A DNA stretch of 64,000 bases from Piezodorus guildinii. Its lineage: Eukaryota > Arthropoda > Insecta > Hemiptera > Pentatomidae. A program made the position numbers and the translations under genes. The notes below the pieces were generated by a model. The model was given only the letters and a program-made list of their open reading frames with translations, was not told the origin of the DNA and did no database searches. The DNA is taken from NCBI GenBank assembly GCA_023052935.1, contig CM041292.1:85451169-85515168 (forward strand), in the 5' to 3' direction. Shown here piece by piece: positions 11,946 through 21,959 of this stretch (within the stretch, counting starts at the first letter, position 1; each line of letters begins with the position of its first letter).

Positions 11946-12135
11946 ATAGGGAGCGGCGTGATCTAGTGGGTAGAGCGCCAGTCTAGTGCGCTCCGGGTCC
12001 TGGGTTCGAATCCCGGCTGTGGCGGAATATTATTTATTCTGTTATTTCAGCCGGGGAGTGATCCTAGGGTATGGAGACCCTCCTGGGGCACACCCAGCCT
12101 CTTTAAAGTTAGGTCAAGGCAACAGGAGAAAATTT
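11946..12135 (+). repeat. tRNA-derived SINE2 copy with well preserved head
   Basis: GTGATCTAGTGGGTAGAGC (A-box region) and GGTTCGAATCC (B-box) are close to polymerase III promoter consensus. The order then follows the family: GAATATTATTTATTCTGTTA, the GGAGACCCTCCTGGG block, and CAGCCTCTTTAAAGTxxG. It directly abuts the Tc1/mariner remnant. Confidence 0.85.
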
Positions 12136-12139
12136 TGAA

Positions 12140-13280
12140 TAGTTACTTTTTGATTTGCTTTCTATAGATATGCAATTCATTTTATAATAAAGTTTAAAAC
12201 AAAATCTGTATATATTTTCTTATAACAATATTTATGACAGGAATAAATATTTATAAGAAATAAACTTGAAAAAATAACTGATTGCCTATTTACAGCCCAT
12301 CTCTAGGCTATAGTACCGTTTTCCCAAACGGATATAAGTTGTCTTTGGATCGTTGATTGCTGTTAACTAGAACGAAGACAGGAACTGCGGACAGCCGAAA
12401 CCTCTCTTCGGGGCGGGAGCAGTTTCAGTCATTAGCCGGTGGAAGTGTAGGCTTCCTGCCGATTAGCAAGGCCTTGTCTTAACCTACCACTTAATCCACT
12501 CTTCTTCTTATTTCCTGCAGAAGAGGAAAAGAGGCTCGAACAGGAGGAGAAAGCGTTGTCAGTTAACTAACCTGTTAGCAGAGATACAACTACACTTAGG
12601 CCTGGAGAGTATCTACTTAGCGCCCAATAGTTTTAGGTATATGTTTAATGCCGATGGCACTACCCTTCCTCTTGTTGAGTTAAATATTCAAATCCGTTTT
12701 AAATTTTTACATGAAATGCTTAAACTTTTTCGTACAAAATGATTCCCCAACATGAAGCTGATCGCCGAAGCGTTGTAGACAAAAGGAGCACATGTGGAAA
12801 ATCTCACATTATAGTCAAACCATAATCTCACCATAACAAACATACATCTAAATATGGAACATGACTCAATACTAAGTACTTATTATTGGCAGGTTTCTAG
12901 ACATTAACCTAAATCGATGAAAATGATTGAATTAGGAATCGGATGGACAAGAGGCTTGACCCATAATCACCTGAATTCTGTTCTGTTACGGAATCCAACA
13001 GAAGGACTCTCTATGGAACTCTTCTCTCTTCCATAGTTATCCCACTGAAGCTGAGGTTTGTTAATGACCACATCTACTGCTTGTATAACTTTTGCTAAAT
13101 GAACTGTATTCTTCCTGACACAAATATCTTACATACATGTACAAAGTACGTTTTAGTGCTAACTACAGAAAGAGTTTGGTTTGAAGATGGCTATGTTGAT
13201 TATTAGTAACAAACGATCAAATGCTACTTGAGCGATTTTCGCAGTTCGCCGTAAGTGGTTCAGGTTGTACGCTGGATTTT
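12140..13280. other. Non-coding, includes a GC-richer stretch
   Basis: 12350-12560 is richer in GC (GGGGCGGGAGCAG, CTTCCTGCCGATTAG) but has no recognisable coding frame. The rest is AT-rich DNA with nothing recognised. Confidence 0.4.
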
Positions 13281-13284
13281 TTAA

Positions 13285-13790
13285 AAATTATATTTACTTC
13301 TGCATAATACAAAACCGCTGTAAATTATTACACATTGGTATATTTTTCCAAATAACTATATTAGGGAAACAGTTCATAAACCTTTAACTCACAATTAACT
13401 TAATGGAAAAAATAGATAAATTAATCAAAGGAAAATGGCCAATCACCAGTGCCAAATTTCATATGGTTATATCTCTGATATTTCTCAACCGATTCAATGA
13501 TCCTTTTTTTGTTTCTTAGAAATTTAATTTTTATATTTATTTATTCATTTAACGACCTGAAATTTTGAGAAAGGGATAAGGGGATTTTTTTTTCGTCGGT
13601 TACAAACGTTCATTATTGAAAATAATAAAAAAAAAAAATACATCAATTAGCTGTGAAAAAGGATTTACTTATTTTTTATTTCTTTATTTTTTATTTCTTT
13701 TTTTTTATTCCGGGATCAATTCTCTTATAATAACGAATAATGAACAAAAATAAGTCATAAAATATACATTTCATAAAAGCGTTAAAAACA
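13285..13790 (+). repeat. Unclassified repeat A, copy 1 (partial)
   Basis: Shares ordered blocks with 15395-16655 and the reverse complement of 52280-54235: GTAAATTATTACACAxTGG, a CAACCGATTCAATGATC-type block, TCGGTTACAAA and CATTATTGAAAATAATAA. Non-coding. Confidence 0.6.
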
Positions 13791-13799
13791 ACTACCCAA

Positions 13800-14300
13800 G
13801 GTTATTGATAGCATTTCAATGTTTATCTAAGCTAGCAGCCTCGAAGCCATCGTCTTTTCAGCAGCCACGGAAAATTATCAAAATAAATGAAGTTGAGAGG
13901 TTACGAACAAATGAGTTTAAGTGGATTGGTAGTTTGGAATTAAAAGAGTTTTATATTTTATATCGAGCTAATTCTGCAACTAATGAGATATTCAGGTCTT
14001 TATAGATTATTTTACTGCTAATAAAACAAGGGGAACCCGCGATTTTTCTGAGGATTTTTGATTTCACAAAATAGATGCGGGAGGAATTAGGTGTAAGAAT
14101 AATTCTAGAGTGTCCAGTTCTTACCTCATTTGATAAAAAAACTATGAAAGTCAGAGCAGTTCTTGGGAGGAAAAAAATAACTGGAAGAGTTTGTAGACAG
14201 AAATGTTTTAACGCAAGATAGAAGAGATGAAGGCATTATATAGAAAGTGGAAGGGTCCTATATGGTGTCTTCAATTTAACAGAAGCTGGGGGAGAATGGA
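13800..14300 (-). pseudogene. Jockey-clade LINE tail (QHLLDKR subfamily)
   Basis: The minus strand reads a degraded C-terminal part of a Jockey-type reverse transcriptase. A YFVKSKILRKI...SSKIIYKDLNIS stretch corresponds to the intact element's FQSKVLRTI...SNHTLHRDLNIP. The end near 13830 corresponds to the RRLK-RWPRDLL terminus and resembles the copy at 5210. Many stops. The purine-rich plus strand continues to about 14760 without motifs I can place, so the upstream limit is uncertain. Confidence 0.55.
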
Positions 14301-14760
14301 GGGGTTCCGTGTAGGAATAAGGACAGAAGAGTAGGAGAATAAAGACCGGAGTAAGCGGTGGTTAGGGGAGGATTTGCCCCCACCTCGGAGGAAGATTTTC
14401 ATAAATCGTATAAAGGTGTAGAAGGCCTTCCCCACGTTTGGAATTAGATTGGAGAGGAACCGCTTGGTGGAGGGTCCTAATGGTCTCCGGGGGATATTGG
14501 ACCGAGGAATGACTATCTTATGAATAAAGTTGAGTGTGTTTGCTCAGGGTGGGAATTAGCCTTGTAGCTGGCTAAGGCTATATTAAAGACTCCGCCATAT
14601 TGTCTTCCACCGAGTGTTTTTAAAGTCTCCGGGCTTTAGTCTCAAGAGTTCAATCTTCCCTCGGTTTACTTTAGGGAGAACTCTGAATATTTCCCTCTTC
14701 TGCAGGGGTCATAAAGTACCTAGATTTAAACAGGAGGGGATAATTACTGTCCCAGTTAAA
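14300..14760. other. Purine-rich unassigned sequence
   Basis: G/A-rich on the plus strand, unlike the AT-rich background, with no frame I recognise. It may be further upstream sequence of the adjacent minus-strand Jockey copy, whose sense strand is C/T-rich. Confidence 0.3.
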
Positions 14761-15037
14761 ATTTACTTTATCTTCGAAAAAAAAAAAATATATAGGTTTA
14801 TTAACAAATTTGTCTAATATTTATGCATGAACATCAATGGTAAACCTCACAGATTCAAGTTCGAAATTCATTTATTCTTTGTTTTATTAACATTTTTTTG
14901 TATATTTCTTTCACAATGCTTAAGAAAATGTGATTCCATAAAAGCAATATTTAATGTAGATTGGCGTTTTTAATTTTAGTGTTTTAATTCTACCAACTGT
15001 CCCAATACTTTTAAAGACCGTTGTTGTAATTTTAATT

Positions 15038-15040
<3 letters not shown>

Positions 15041-15109
<69 letters not shown>
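15041..15109. repeat. (AT)n microsatellite, 69 bp
   Basis: Perfect AT dinucleotide tract lying directly against the head of a SINE2 copy. Confidence 0.95.
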
Positions 15110-15112
<3 letters not shown>

Positions 15113-15372
15113 GGAGTCTAGTGGATAGAGCACTAGTCTATTACCCTACGGGCCCTGGGGTAGTATTACCCTATTATCTATTACCCTTCGAATCCCGTTA
15201 TGACAGAATATTATTTATTCTGTTAATTTAGTCCTGGAGTGACCCTAGGATATGGAGACCGTCCTGGGCAGACCCTGCCTCTATAAAGTGGGTATCCAAA
15301 CAGGAAAAACCTTGCGGCTAAGCGTGATCAAGGCCTAATCACCTCATTGCACGGTCGTTGAAAATATTTTAA
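15110..15372 (+). repeat. tRNA-derived SINE2 copy
   Basis: Head GAGTCTAGTGGATAGAGCAC (A-box) and a CTTCGAATCCCG B-box, separated by a locally duplicated TATTACCCTA stretch, then the family body and an end reading GGCCTAATCACCTCATTGCA, the complement of the copy at 7853. It keeps the full 3' end, which the 11946 copy lacks. Confidence 0.8.
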
Positions 15373-15394
15373 CTATGCAAGTTTTATGCTGAGC

Positions 15395-16655
15395 TAATTA
15401 CTATTGTTGTGATTCTAACAAAAAAAAGCTGCAAATTATTACACAATGGCTTATTATTTTCATATAACAGTATTAGAGTATAACGGTTTATATAGCTGTA
15501 GATGGGTGATTAAGTTATATAAAAAGCAATAATTCGAAGGATAATATCATATCACAACCGCTGATTTCAAAACGCAATATCTCAGCTAGATGTTAACCGA
15601 TTTCAATGATTCAATGACGATTTTTCATTTTGTCGAAAATTCAATTTTCTATCAAATGATAATGAGAGCACAATTTTGTATATATTGATTTATTAATTAG
15701 GATAAACGGATTTTTTTTATTCATTGTTCGGATTCTACGCATCTTGAAAGTAAGCTCTCAAGTAAAGTGTTAATTTTTTTTTGTGGGTCGGTTACAAAAT
15801 TTTATTATTGAAAACAATAAACCAAAAGGATTAATACAGGACTGCGTTACTATTTTCTTTTCTTTCGATTTTCATTCAAATAATTCAAATACAATTTCCT
15901 GATTAGAGAACACCTTACATTTTACCTTTCTCATTAATAATAACCGAGTTATCAGGGAAACATATCTCATAAGTTGTGGCTAGACCATATATGATGATTT
16001 AATTATTATTATTATTTTTTTTTTTGCTCTTTGTTCATCGCATTGTCTTCATCCCGAAAATCTTTCCGATTTTTCTCTAATTTTCAGTAAAAATCGATTT
16101 TTGGTAGATTACATCTATTATAATTTGTTACTCAAATGGATTTTTTTATTTATCGTCCTTAACTGATTCTAAAACGCTATACATATTTTTCTCAATCTTC
16201 AAAAACAACTGAGTTATGAGCGTATTAATGGGTGAATTATTTTATTTTCTCTTTTTTATAATTATGCGCGTTTTTTTTGGTTTAAAATCCAATTATGCGT
16301 TTTTTCTCTATCTTCGAAAATAATGTAGTTATTGAATTAAATAACATTTAATCTGCGCACACTAAAACTAATTGCCATTTTAAAACTAACCTGCTGATAT
16401 CAACGTCTAGGTGTTAGGATCATTGTTTCTGACAAGCATTTTGTAGCGAATTTCAAAAAAATTGGTTCTGTAGTTTCGGAGGAATGCCACTGACGGCGGT
16501 CGGGGGACAAACGGACTTTTTTCTATTCGTTCTTCGGATTCTATGCAGCTCTCAAATTTTGAGCGGATGTAATTTTTTTATTTATTTATTTATTTTTTTT
16601 TGTCGGTTACATAGGTTCACATTATTGAAAATAATAAACCAAAAAGTCCTTTAAC
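15395..16655 (+). repeat. Unclassified repeat A, copy 2, with internal tandem structure
   Basis: Two units in the same orientation: the block CGGATTCTxxGCA...CTCTCAA...TCGGTTACAxxxTT...ATTATTGAAAAxAATAAACC occurs at 15725-15830 and again at 16530-16650. The whole segment is the reverse complement of 52280-54235. At 16116-16117 it has an uninterrupted TA exactly where the other copy carries a mariner insertion. No coding frame; the class is unknown. Confidence 0.7.
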
Positions 16656-16679
16656 CCCGTTCGAAAGATCTCCATACTT

Positions 16680-16980
16680 ATGCTCTCCCCAGTTCCCCTA
16701 ATCCGCCTGCCGTTCACCATGATGATGATGATGATCCTCCCCGAAGACGGAAGACAGCGAGAGGACACCCTGTTGCTCCCGAGGTCAACACTATTCATGA
16801 CGGCTTTAGGACGGCCGCAATCATCCCCAACTGCCTACCGCCGCTGCCCCCTCCCCACCCTCCACCTTTTCTATTATTCATGGGGGAAATATGGCTCCCG
16901 TAGTAGCTTTCATTTCCACCTTCCTGGATCCATCACCTTGTCTCCCTTTTTATACAACTTCACCGGGCCTCTGAGATGAA
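16680..16980. other. GC-rich island, unassigned
   Basis: About 300 bp of C-rich sequence (TACCGCCGCTGCCCCCTCCCC and neighbours, given here only in part) with an open plus-strand frame of 99 codons that I do not recognise; it includes an ATG-repeat run coding methionines. It could be a regulatory island or an exon. No transposon signal. Confidence 0.35.
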
Positions 16981-17159
16981 TTCACTTACCCGCACTGGAT
17001 GTGCATGCAGAAGGTTTCATTTTTTCAAATATAGCGAAATCGCGATATTCTCCAACAAACTTAGCATAAGTAGATTTGTAATTTGAACTCGAGTTATTAC
17101 ATAAATTTCTCGCGTAGATCAGAAATTTATATGTTTACATTTTTATTTAAAAATTTGAC

Positions 17160-17340
17160 AAATGTATTACGACGAACATAGTTGAAAAATCTGGTGCGCG
17201 CAACACACGACATTCACTTACCTGCGTTGTTAAAATCAACTTTCAATTTTAATTTTTAATACCGTAAGAGATGAAATAATTGTTAAGAATTAATTAAACT
17301 GATTTTCGATAGAAAGATGTATATCATAATATGTTATGGT
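17160..17340 (+). repeat. Unclassified interspersed repeat B, copy 2
   Basis: The CAACACACGACATTCACTT block and following GCGTTGTTAAA match the copy at 59195. The CCGTAAGAGAT block matches the copy at 8705. Confidence 0.5.
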
Positions 17341-17429
17341 TCTTATCTTTGAAAAAAAACAAAAATTACTTTTGCTCTTTTCTCTTTTAGTCGATTATCA
17401 AATTCGTTCAACTTCTGTGTATACAAGAG

Positions 17430-19250
17430 AGAGAAATGCTTTATTTGATCAAAATTGCAATAAAACAAAACAGTGCTGCCCAACTGTATTGGGTTGCTAT
17501 CACACACATGTGTACTTATCAATCTTGATGAATGTGATATTGACCTGAAAAGTTATAAATTTACATTACAATTACTTTCTTTATCAACAGATTTCTAGGT
17601 TATATCTTATAAAATGTAATATAGTCTATACTCCAAAGCAAAATCTAAGCATAAAAAAAAAAAGAAAAAAAAAAAAAAAAAGAAAAAGATACAGATTTGA
17701 AAATGCACACCTGAAGGACCAACAGTATCAAAGAATTAATGACAAAATTTAAGCAAATAGATAAGACGAATAAAGAAAAACATAAATATAAGTCTTATGA
17801 AAAATCTTAACCCAACTAATATCCATATAGGTGGTGATGAATAATCCTGAGGGAGTCCAATATTATATTCTCGGCCATCATGGACAATTCACTATTGACC
17901 GAGACTAACACCGAGTTCTTCTAGAAGGCTCCTGTTCTACTGGGGATAGTCCAGCGAGATCCAAACCAGAGGCCTCCCCTCACACAGAACTCTCTCCCCC
18001 CGAAAGTCTCGCGGAACTTCTCTTTTAGAAAAGGGATACACTTATTGTAGATCTCTCTCTTTTCCCTATCCACTTCACCTGCTTGGTCGAGGTCGTTTGT
18101 TTCATAACTGACGGTGGGGTCGAGGATCATTGCTGTTTTCCCGCTCTTGGGGAATGCTACAATGTCAGCATACCTCGCAGAACCGTCTGTGTCCACGCAG
18201 TAGACCTCGTCAAAGCAGGTATATTCCTTTTCCCTAAGAAGCCTTATTAACGCATCTTAACTCGATGGTGCCGGCGAGTAACTAGGAGGGAGTTGTTGGG
18301 GCATTTTCCCAGCACGTGGGCTGGTGTTTCTGACTCTCTGCCACATTTGCGACAGAGGGACCCAACATCTCTCGCCTGTCCACTGACTCCTGGGACCCCT
18401 CGCAGGGGTGCATAGTTGATATTCAGCTTCAGGGTGTTGGACCATTCAGACCCCGAGAGAACTTGTTTTTCGCATATATATCGGGGTCTCTTTAAAATGA
18501 CGAACGCCAACGCCCTGCCACCTGCAATTGGTCCATTCTTCGAAAGCATTCTCTCTAAGCGACTGTCGTAGAGTTCTCACACTTCGGTGGCTCTGATCCA
18601 CATTCAGTCTTCCCGCACATTCAGCAATTTCGACTGGCTAGTCAAATATAGACTGAAACAGAGCATCCGGCACATTTGACAGTCGCTGAGCAATGGACCA
18701 ATGTTGTAGGGGAGCCTCCCATTGACAGCGGATCAGACCCAATCCCCGATATCTCCTCGGCGCATATAGCATTGCCGATGCGGTGCTGGCAGGGAGTCCG
18801 ATGATGACCTTAATACTTCTCCTTATATTAATATCTATACCCTCCAATATCGCAGAAGGTATTTTAAGCGGTACAGTCTGGAGAGGATACATTAGTTCGG
18901 GAAACACATATTGGTTGACCACGTTGTGCTTTTGTTCCGGCTTGAGTAGACAAGAGGTCACCTGTTTATCAAGATTGGTGTTTAGTTTTGTCACGACCTC
19001 TTCGTTAAATATCAACTCCCCGGAGAACGTACATCCTAAGTATTTAATCATGTCTCCTTCTTTTCCTGTCGGGATGACTTCTCCGTTCACCAAAGAGAGT
19101 GTAATCGTCTGCAGTTCCCCATTGTTGACGATAACACCAACAATTTTCTGTGGATTTATAGCCAACCGATCTCCGCAAGAACCATCTGTACGCCATTCTT
19201 TCAGCCGCACCCTTGTCACGTGCCGTAAAGCGTAATTCTTTTAAAATCAT
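17430..19250 (-). pseudogene. R2-like LINE, 5'-truncated, with restriction-like endonuclease
   Basis: Minus-strand remnant of an R2-type non-LTR retrotransposon. Reading from its 5' side: a thumb segment with INPQKIVGV and DMIKYLGCTFSGE (19219-18638); then SLCRKCGRESETPAHVLGKC, a C-x2-C-x7-H-x4-C zinc knuckle (about 18360-18310); then DGSARYADIVAF...MILDPTVSYE (18190-18090), the PD-(D/E)-x-K-type endonuclease that makes the target nick in this clade. The end ILDSLRIIHHHLYGY stops at 17816-17818. The 3'UTR runs to about 17430, where a GGGCAGCACTG-type stretch matches the sister copy at 54858-56395. The palm with the catalytic aspartates is missing (5' truncation at about 19250). At least two frameshifts (near 18252 and 17905) kill it. 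It does not sit in 28S rDNA. Confidence 0.8.
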
Positions 19251-19657
19251 ACTTCAAAATCCATTTATTACATGAGTACACGTTTTGACAGCACTGTAAT
19301 TTGTCATCTCCAAAAAAAAAAATCTCTTAGCCATTACCCTATAAGTCATCAGTGATGGATTTAAGAGTTTAGGCGGAAGGATTCATGAGGAAGTCAGTCT
19401 GTAATAAAAATTTGTAGCAGTATCTGAAACTCTGGGGAAGTCCGAGTTCTTGAGCAGAAATTGGTTTTTAAAATAGAATGGTTTACCCACAATATTATTC
19501 GTAAGACTTTGGATTGAAAAGACTGAATTCATTGGATGTTAGAGCCCTGTAGCTCTATCTTGTTATAACATTTTGATGATTGCTTTGTAGATAGTATTCT
19601 TGTTGTTTAAGGATAATTTTTATCCTTTGTCAAGTAGCTTAAAAATATATATATATA
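19250..19657. other. Non-coding spacer
   Basis: No recognisable feature between the R2-like and RTE-like elements except a short (TA)n at about 19647-19658. Confidence 0.45.
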
Positions 19658-19670
19658 TAATAAATAGAAG
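19658..19670. repeat. Target-site duplication, left copy
   Basis: TAATAAATAGAAG, identical to 21289-21301. It marks the left edge of the RTE-like insertion. Confidence 0.9.
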
Positions 19671-21288
19671 TATATACACTTTGACGGCATCTTAAATACG
19701 GAAAATAATAATCAATCTCCTCTCTCTGAATATCAGAGCGCTGAACCATGGATAGACGCACCGAGTAAAGAGGAAGTCGAAATGGCGATAGGAAAATTAA
19801 AACGTTATAAGGCCGCAGGAAATGATAATATCACGAGTGAATTAATCAAGGCGTGTGGAGAAGCGGGCGTTTCCAAAATACATTTTTTAGTTAAAAAGAT
19901 CTGGGAAACTGAAAAAATCCGGAAGAATGGAAAGAATTAATACTTATTCCGATTCACAAAAAAGGACCGAGGTCGGATTGTAACAACTATCGTGGGATCT
20001 CTCTTCTCCCAGTATGCTATAAAACATTCTCGTCAATTCTAACTAGTCGAATCACGGAATACGCTGAGGAAATTATCGAAGATTACCAATGTGGTTTTAG
20101 GCGGAATCGCTCGACTATTGACCAAATATTTTCCTTACGTCAAATATTAGAGAAAAAATTGGAATACAACGGTGTAGTCCATCAACTTTATATCGATTTT
20201 AAAAAGGCTTATGATTCAATAGACCGTCAGAAGCTATATAACATCATGATTGAACAGGGAATACCTAGAAAGTTAGTAAACCTAGTAGAGATGTGTTTGT
20301 CGGAAACATTCCATAAAGTTAGAATCGGTAATAATTACTCCGTGAGATTTGAGGTGCGATCGGGTTTGAAACAGGGTGACTCCCTTTCACCTGTGTTATT
20401 TAATATAGCTTTAGAATATGTCATAGAAAAGGTGATGTTTACCGAGAAAGGCTTAAATATGGGTGACAAGATTCCGGTTTTGGGGTATGCCGATGATCTG
20501 GTACTGCTAGGTGAAGACACGGAAACCATACAACTAAATACAAGTGTGTTAATAAAAACCGGTAAAGAAATAGGAATCGAATTAAATACCGATAAAACGA
20601 AGTATATGATTAGTAGCAGAAACGGTGTCGATCTTGGTGATATTGATGTATCAGGTCATACTTTTGAACACGTAGAGAAATTCAAGTATTTAGGTTCAAT
20701 TATAACTAGAAAAAATGAAATCCAGGAAGAAATAAAGTCCCGGTTAAAGGTGGGAAATGCGTGTTATTATTCAGTTGCTAAGTTACTTAGTTCGCGGCTT
20801 CTATCTAAAAACTTAAAGATTAGAATTTATAAAACTATTATTCTTCCAACGGTTCTTTACGGATGTGAAACGTGGCCGCTTACTTTAAAGGATGAACAAC
20901 GGCTTAAGGTTTTCGAAAATAAGGTATTGCGTAAAATATTTGGCCCAAAGAGAGATGAGGCCACTGGGGAGTTTAGAAGGTTGCATAACGCGGAATTGCG
21001 GAACTTGCATCCTGTGAATATAATTGAGCTGATTGCATCGCGGAGACTCAAATGGGCGAGTAAAGTTGTTGGGCTCGATGACGAGCGGATTCCGAGAAAG
21101 TTGGTATTTGCTGATCCGACTGGTAGGCGTCCGAAAGGTAGGCCGAAGCGGAGATGGGAGGATTGCGTTAAGGCTGATCTCGGGAGCTTGGGTTTGAATG
21201 GTGAGCATTGGACGAGTCTGTGTAGGCGGAATTTGGTGGTATCGGCATCGAACCTTCGGGTTCGCTAAGCCTATTATTATTATATTAT
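19671..21288 (+). pseudogene. RTE-like LINE, 5'-truncated, one frameshift
   Basis: Reverse transcriptase and C-terminal domain of a non-LTR element of the RTE type. Motifs in order: SKEEVEMAIGKLKRYKAAGND, then SDCNNYRGISLLPV, EDYQCGFRRNRSTIDQIFSL, LYIDFKKAYDSIDR (palm A, catalytic Asp), SGLKQGDSLSPVLFNIALE (palm B), GYADDLVLLGED (palm C, YADD), FKYLGS, LYGCETWPLT, and a basic GRRPKGRPKRRWED tail. The open frame runs from about 19925 to the TAA at 21266-21268. The first 85 codons (19671-19920) lie in another frame because one base is missing at about 19918-19921 (ATCCGGAAG where ATCCCGGAAG is expected). The endonuclease is absent, so it is 5'-truncated. A (TAT)n-like tail and perfect 13-bp target duplications define both ends. 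A minus-strand relative lies at 56478-56860. Confidence 0.85.
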
Positions 21289-21301
21289 TAATAAATAGAA
21301 G
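21289..21301. repeat. Target-site duplication, right copy
   Basis: TAATAAATAGAAG, the exact repeat of 19658-19670, directly after the ATT-rich tail. Confidence 0.9.
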
Positions 21302-21433
21302 AGATGAAGAGAATTACTTAGTTCTTTCGTTACAGCCCGCAAAATTATTGTTTGTTTTTCAGGCACGCTGCAAAACAACTGCTTACCTTCACCTAGCATT
21401 GCTAAGGCAGTACAGGCAAGTACTTCAAGTTCC

Positions 21434-21437
<4 letters not shown>

Positions 21438-21515
<78 letters not shown>
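21438..21515. repeat. Poly(A) tract, 78 bp
   Basis: An uninterrupted run of 78 A residues. The 130 bp before it (with a stretch reading CTTACCTTCACCTAGC) is not a recognised element and has no AATAAA, so whether this is the tail of a retroposed transcript or an expanded homopolymer is open. Confidence 0.9.
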
Positions 21516-21517
<2 letters not shown>

Positions 21518-21569
21518 GCTAATCAGGGTGTAAACACAGTCATTAGAAAATCGGTAATATTCAACAATT

Positions 21570-21952
21570 GAGACGTTGATTTCCAAAAGGTACTATATCT
21601 ATTCTGGAGAATTTTACAGGAAGCGCGAAAGTCTCTCATTACTATATTATCAAACCAGCTAATTTGATTCTATTGGTACTAAAATCTAGAATTATTTCCT
21701 TTCTATATTAATAAAACCATATTACAGTTATGAAATGAAATGTTCTGTTATGATTTTGATTGAAAATAAATGTGTAATAAGTATCTTAAGAAATTAGTAG
21801 CATTTCTAAATCACGTTATTAAAGGACATGAGTGTTCATTAGATACAATCAAATTTAAGATTCAGATAAAACTAAATGAGGAGAATATAAATATGTAAAA
21901 ATATCAATTTCGTTAAAAATGTCCTTTAGTACCTTTTGGAAATCAACGTCTC
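21570..21952. mobile_element. Short TIR element (MITE-like), copy 1, 383 bp
   Basis: Bounded by terminal inverted repeats of about 26 bp: GAGACGTTGATTTCCAAAAG on the left (21570 on) and its complement ending CAACGTCTC at 21952. Flanked by a 4-bp duplication AATT (21566-21569 and 21953-21956). No coding frame, so it needs a transposase supplied elsewhere. Two further full copies (41453-41836 and 55239-55938) and a right-end remnant at about 39975-40079 share the ends. A 4-bp target duplication fits superfamilies such as Sola; piggyBac also makes 4-bp duplications but at TTAA, which is not used here. Superfamily not assigned. Confidence 0.85.
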
Positions 21953-21959
21953 AATTGTA

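Noticed and set aside
11946..12020. True tRNA gene
   Set aside because: A- and B-boxes are good, but the sequence continues into a SINE body repeated at 7853 and 15110, and I could not draw a full cloverleaf with paired acceptor arms.
15041..15109. Long AT tract as a replication origin or centromere signal
   Set aside because: Several similar AT dinucleotide tracts occur across the window; they are ordinary microsatellites.
16680..16979. 99-codon frame in the GC-rich island as a definite exon
   Set aside because: Methionine run from ATG repeats and low-complexity composition; no splice sites or homologous motif could be identified, so it is listed only as an unassigned island.
18783..19235. 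150-codon plus-strand open frame
   Set aside because: Antisense to the R2-like reverse transcriptase fragment, whose motifs lie on the minus strand.
21198..21533. 111-codon plus-strand frame ending in polylysine
   Set aside because: It overlaps the RTE-like end in another frame and is extended by translating the A78 tract.
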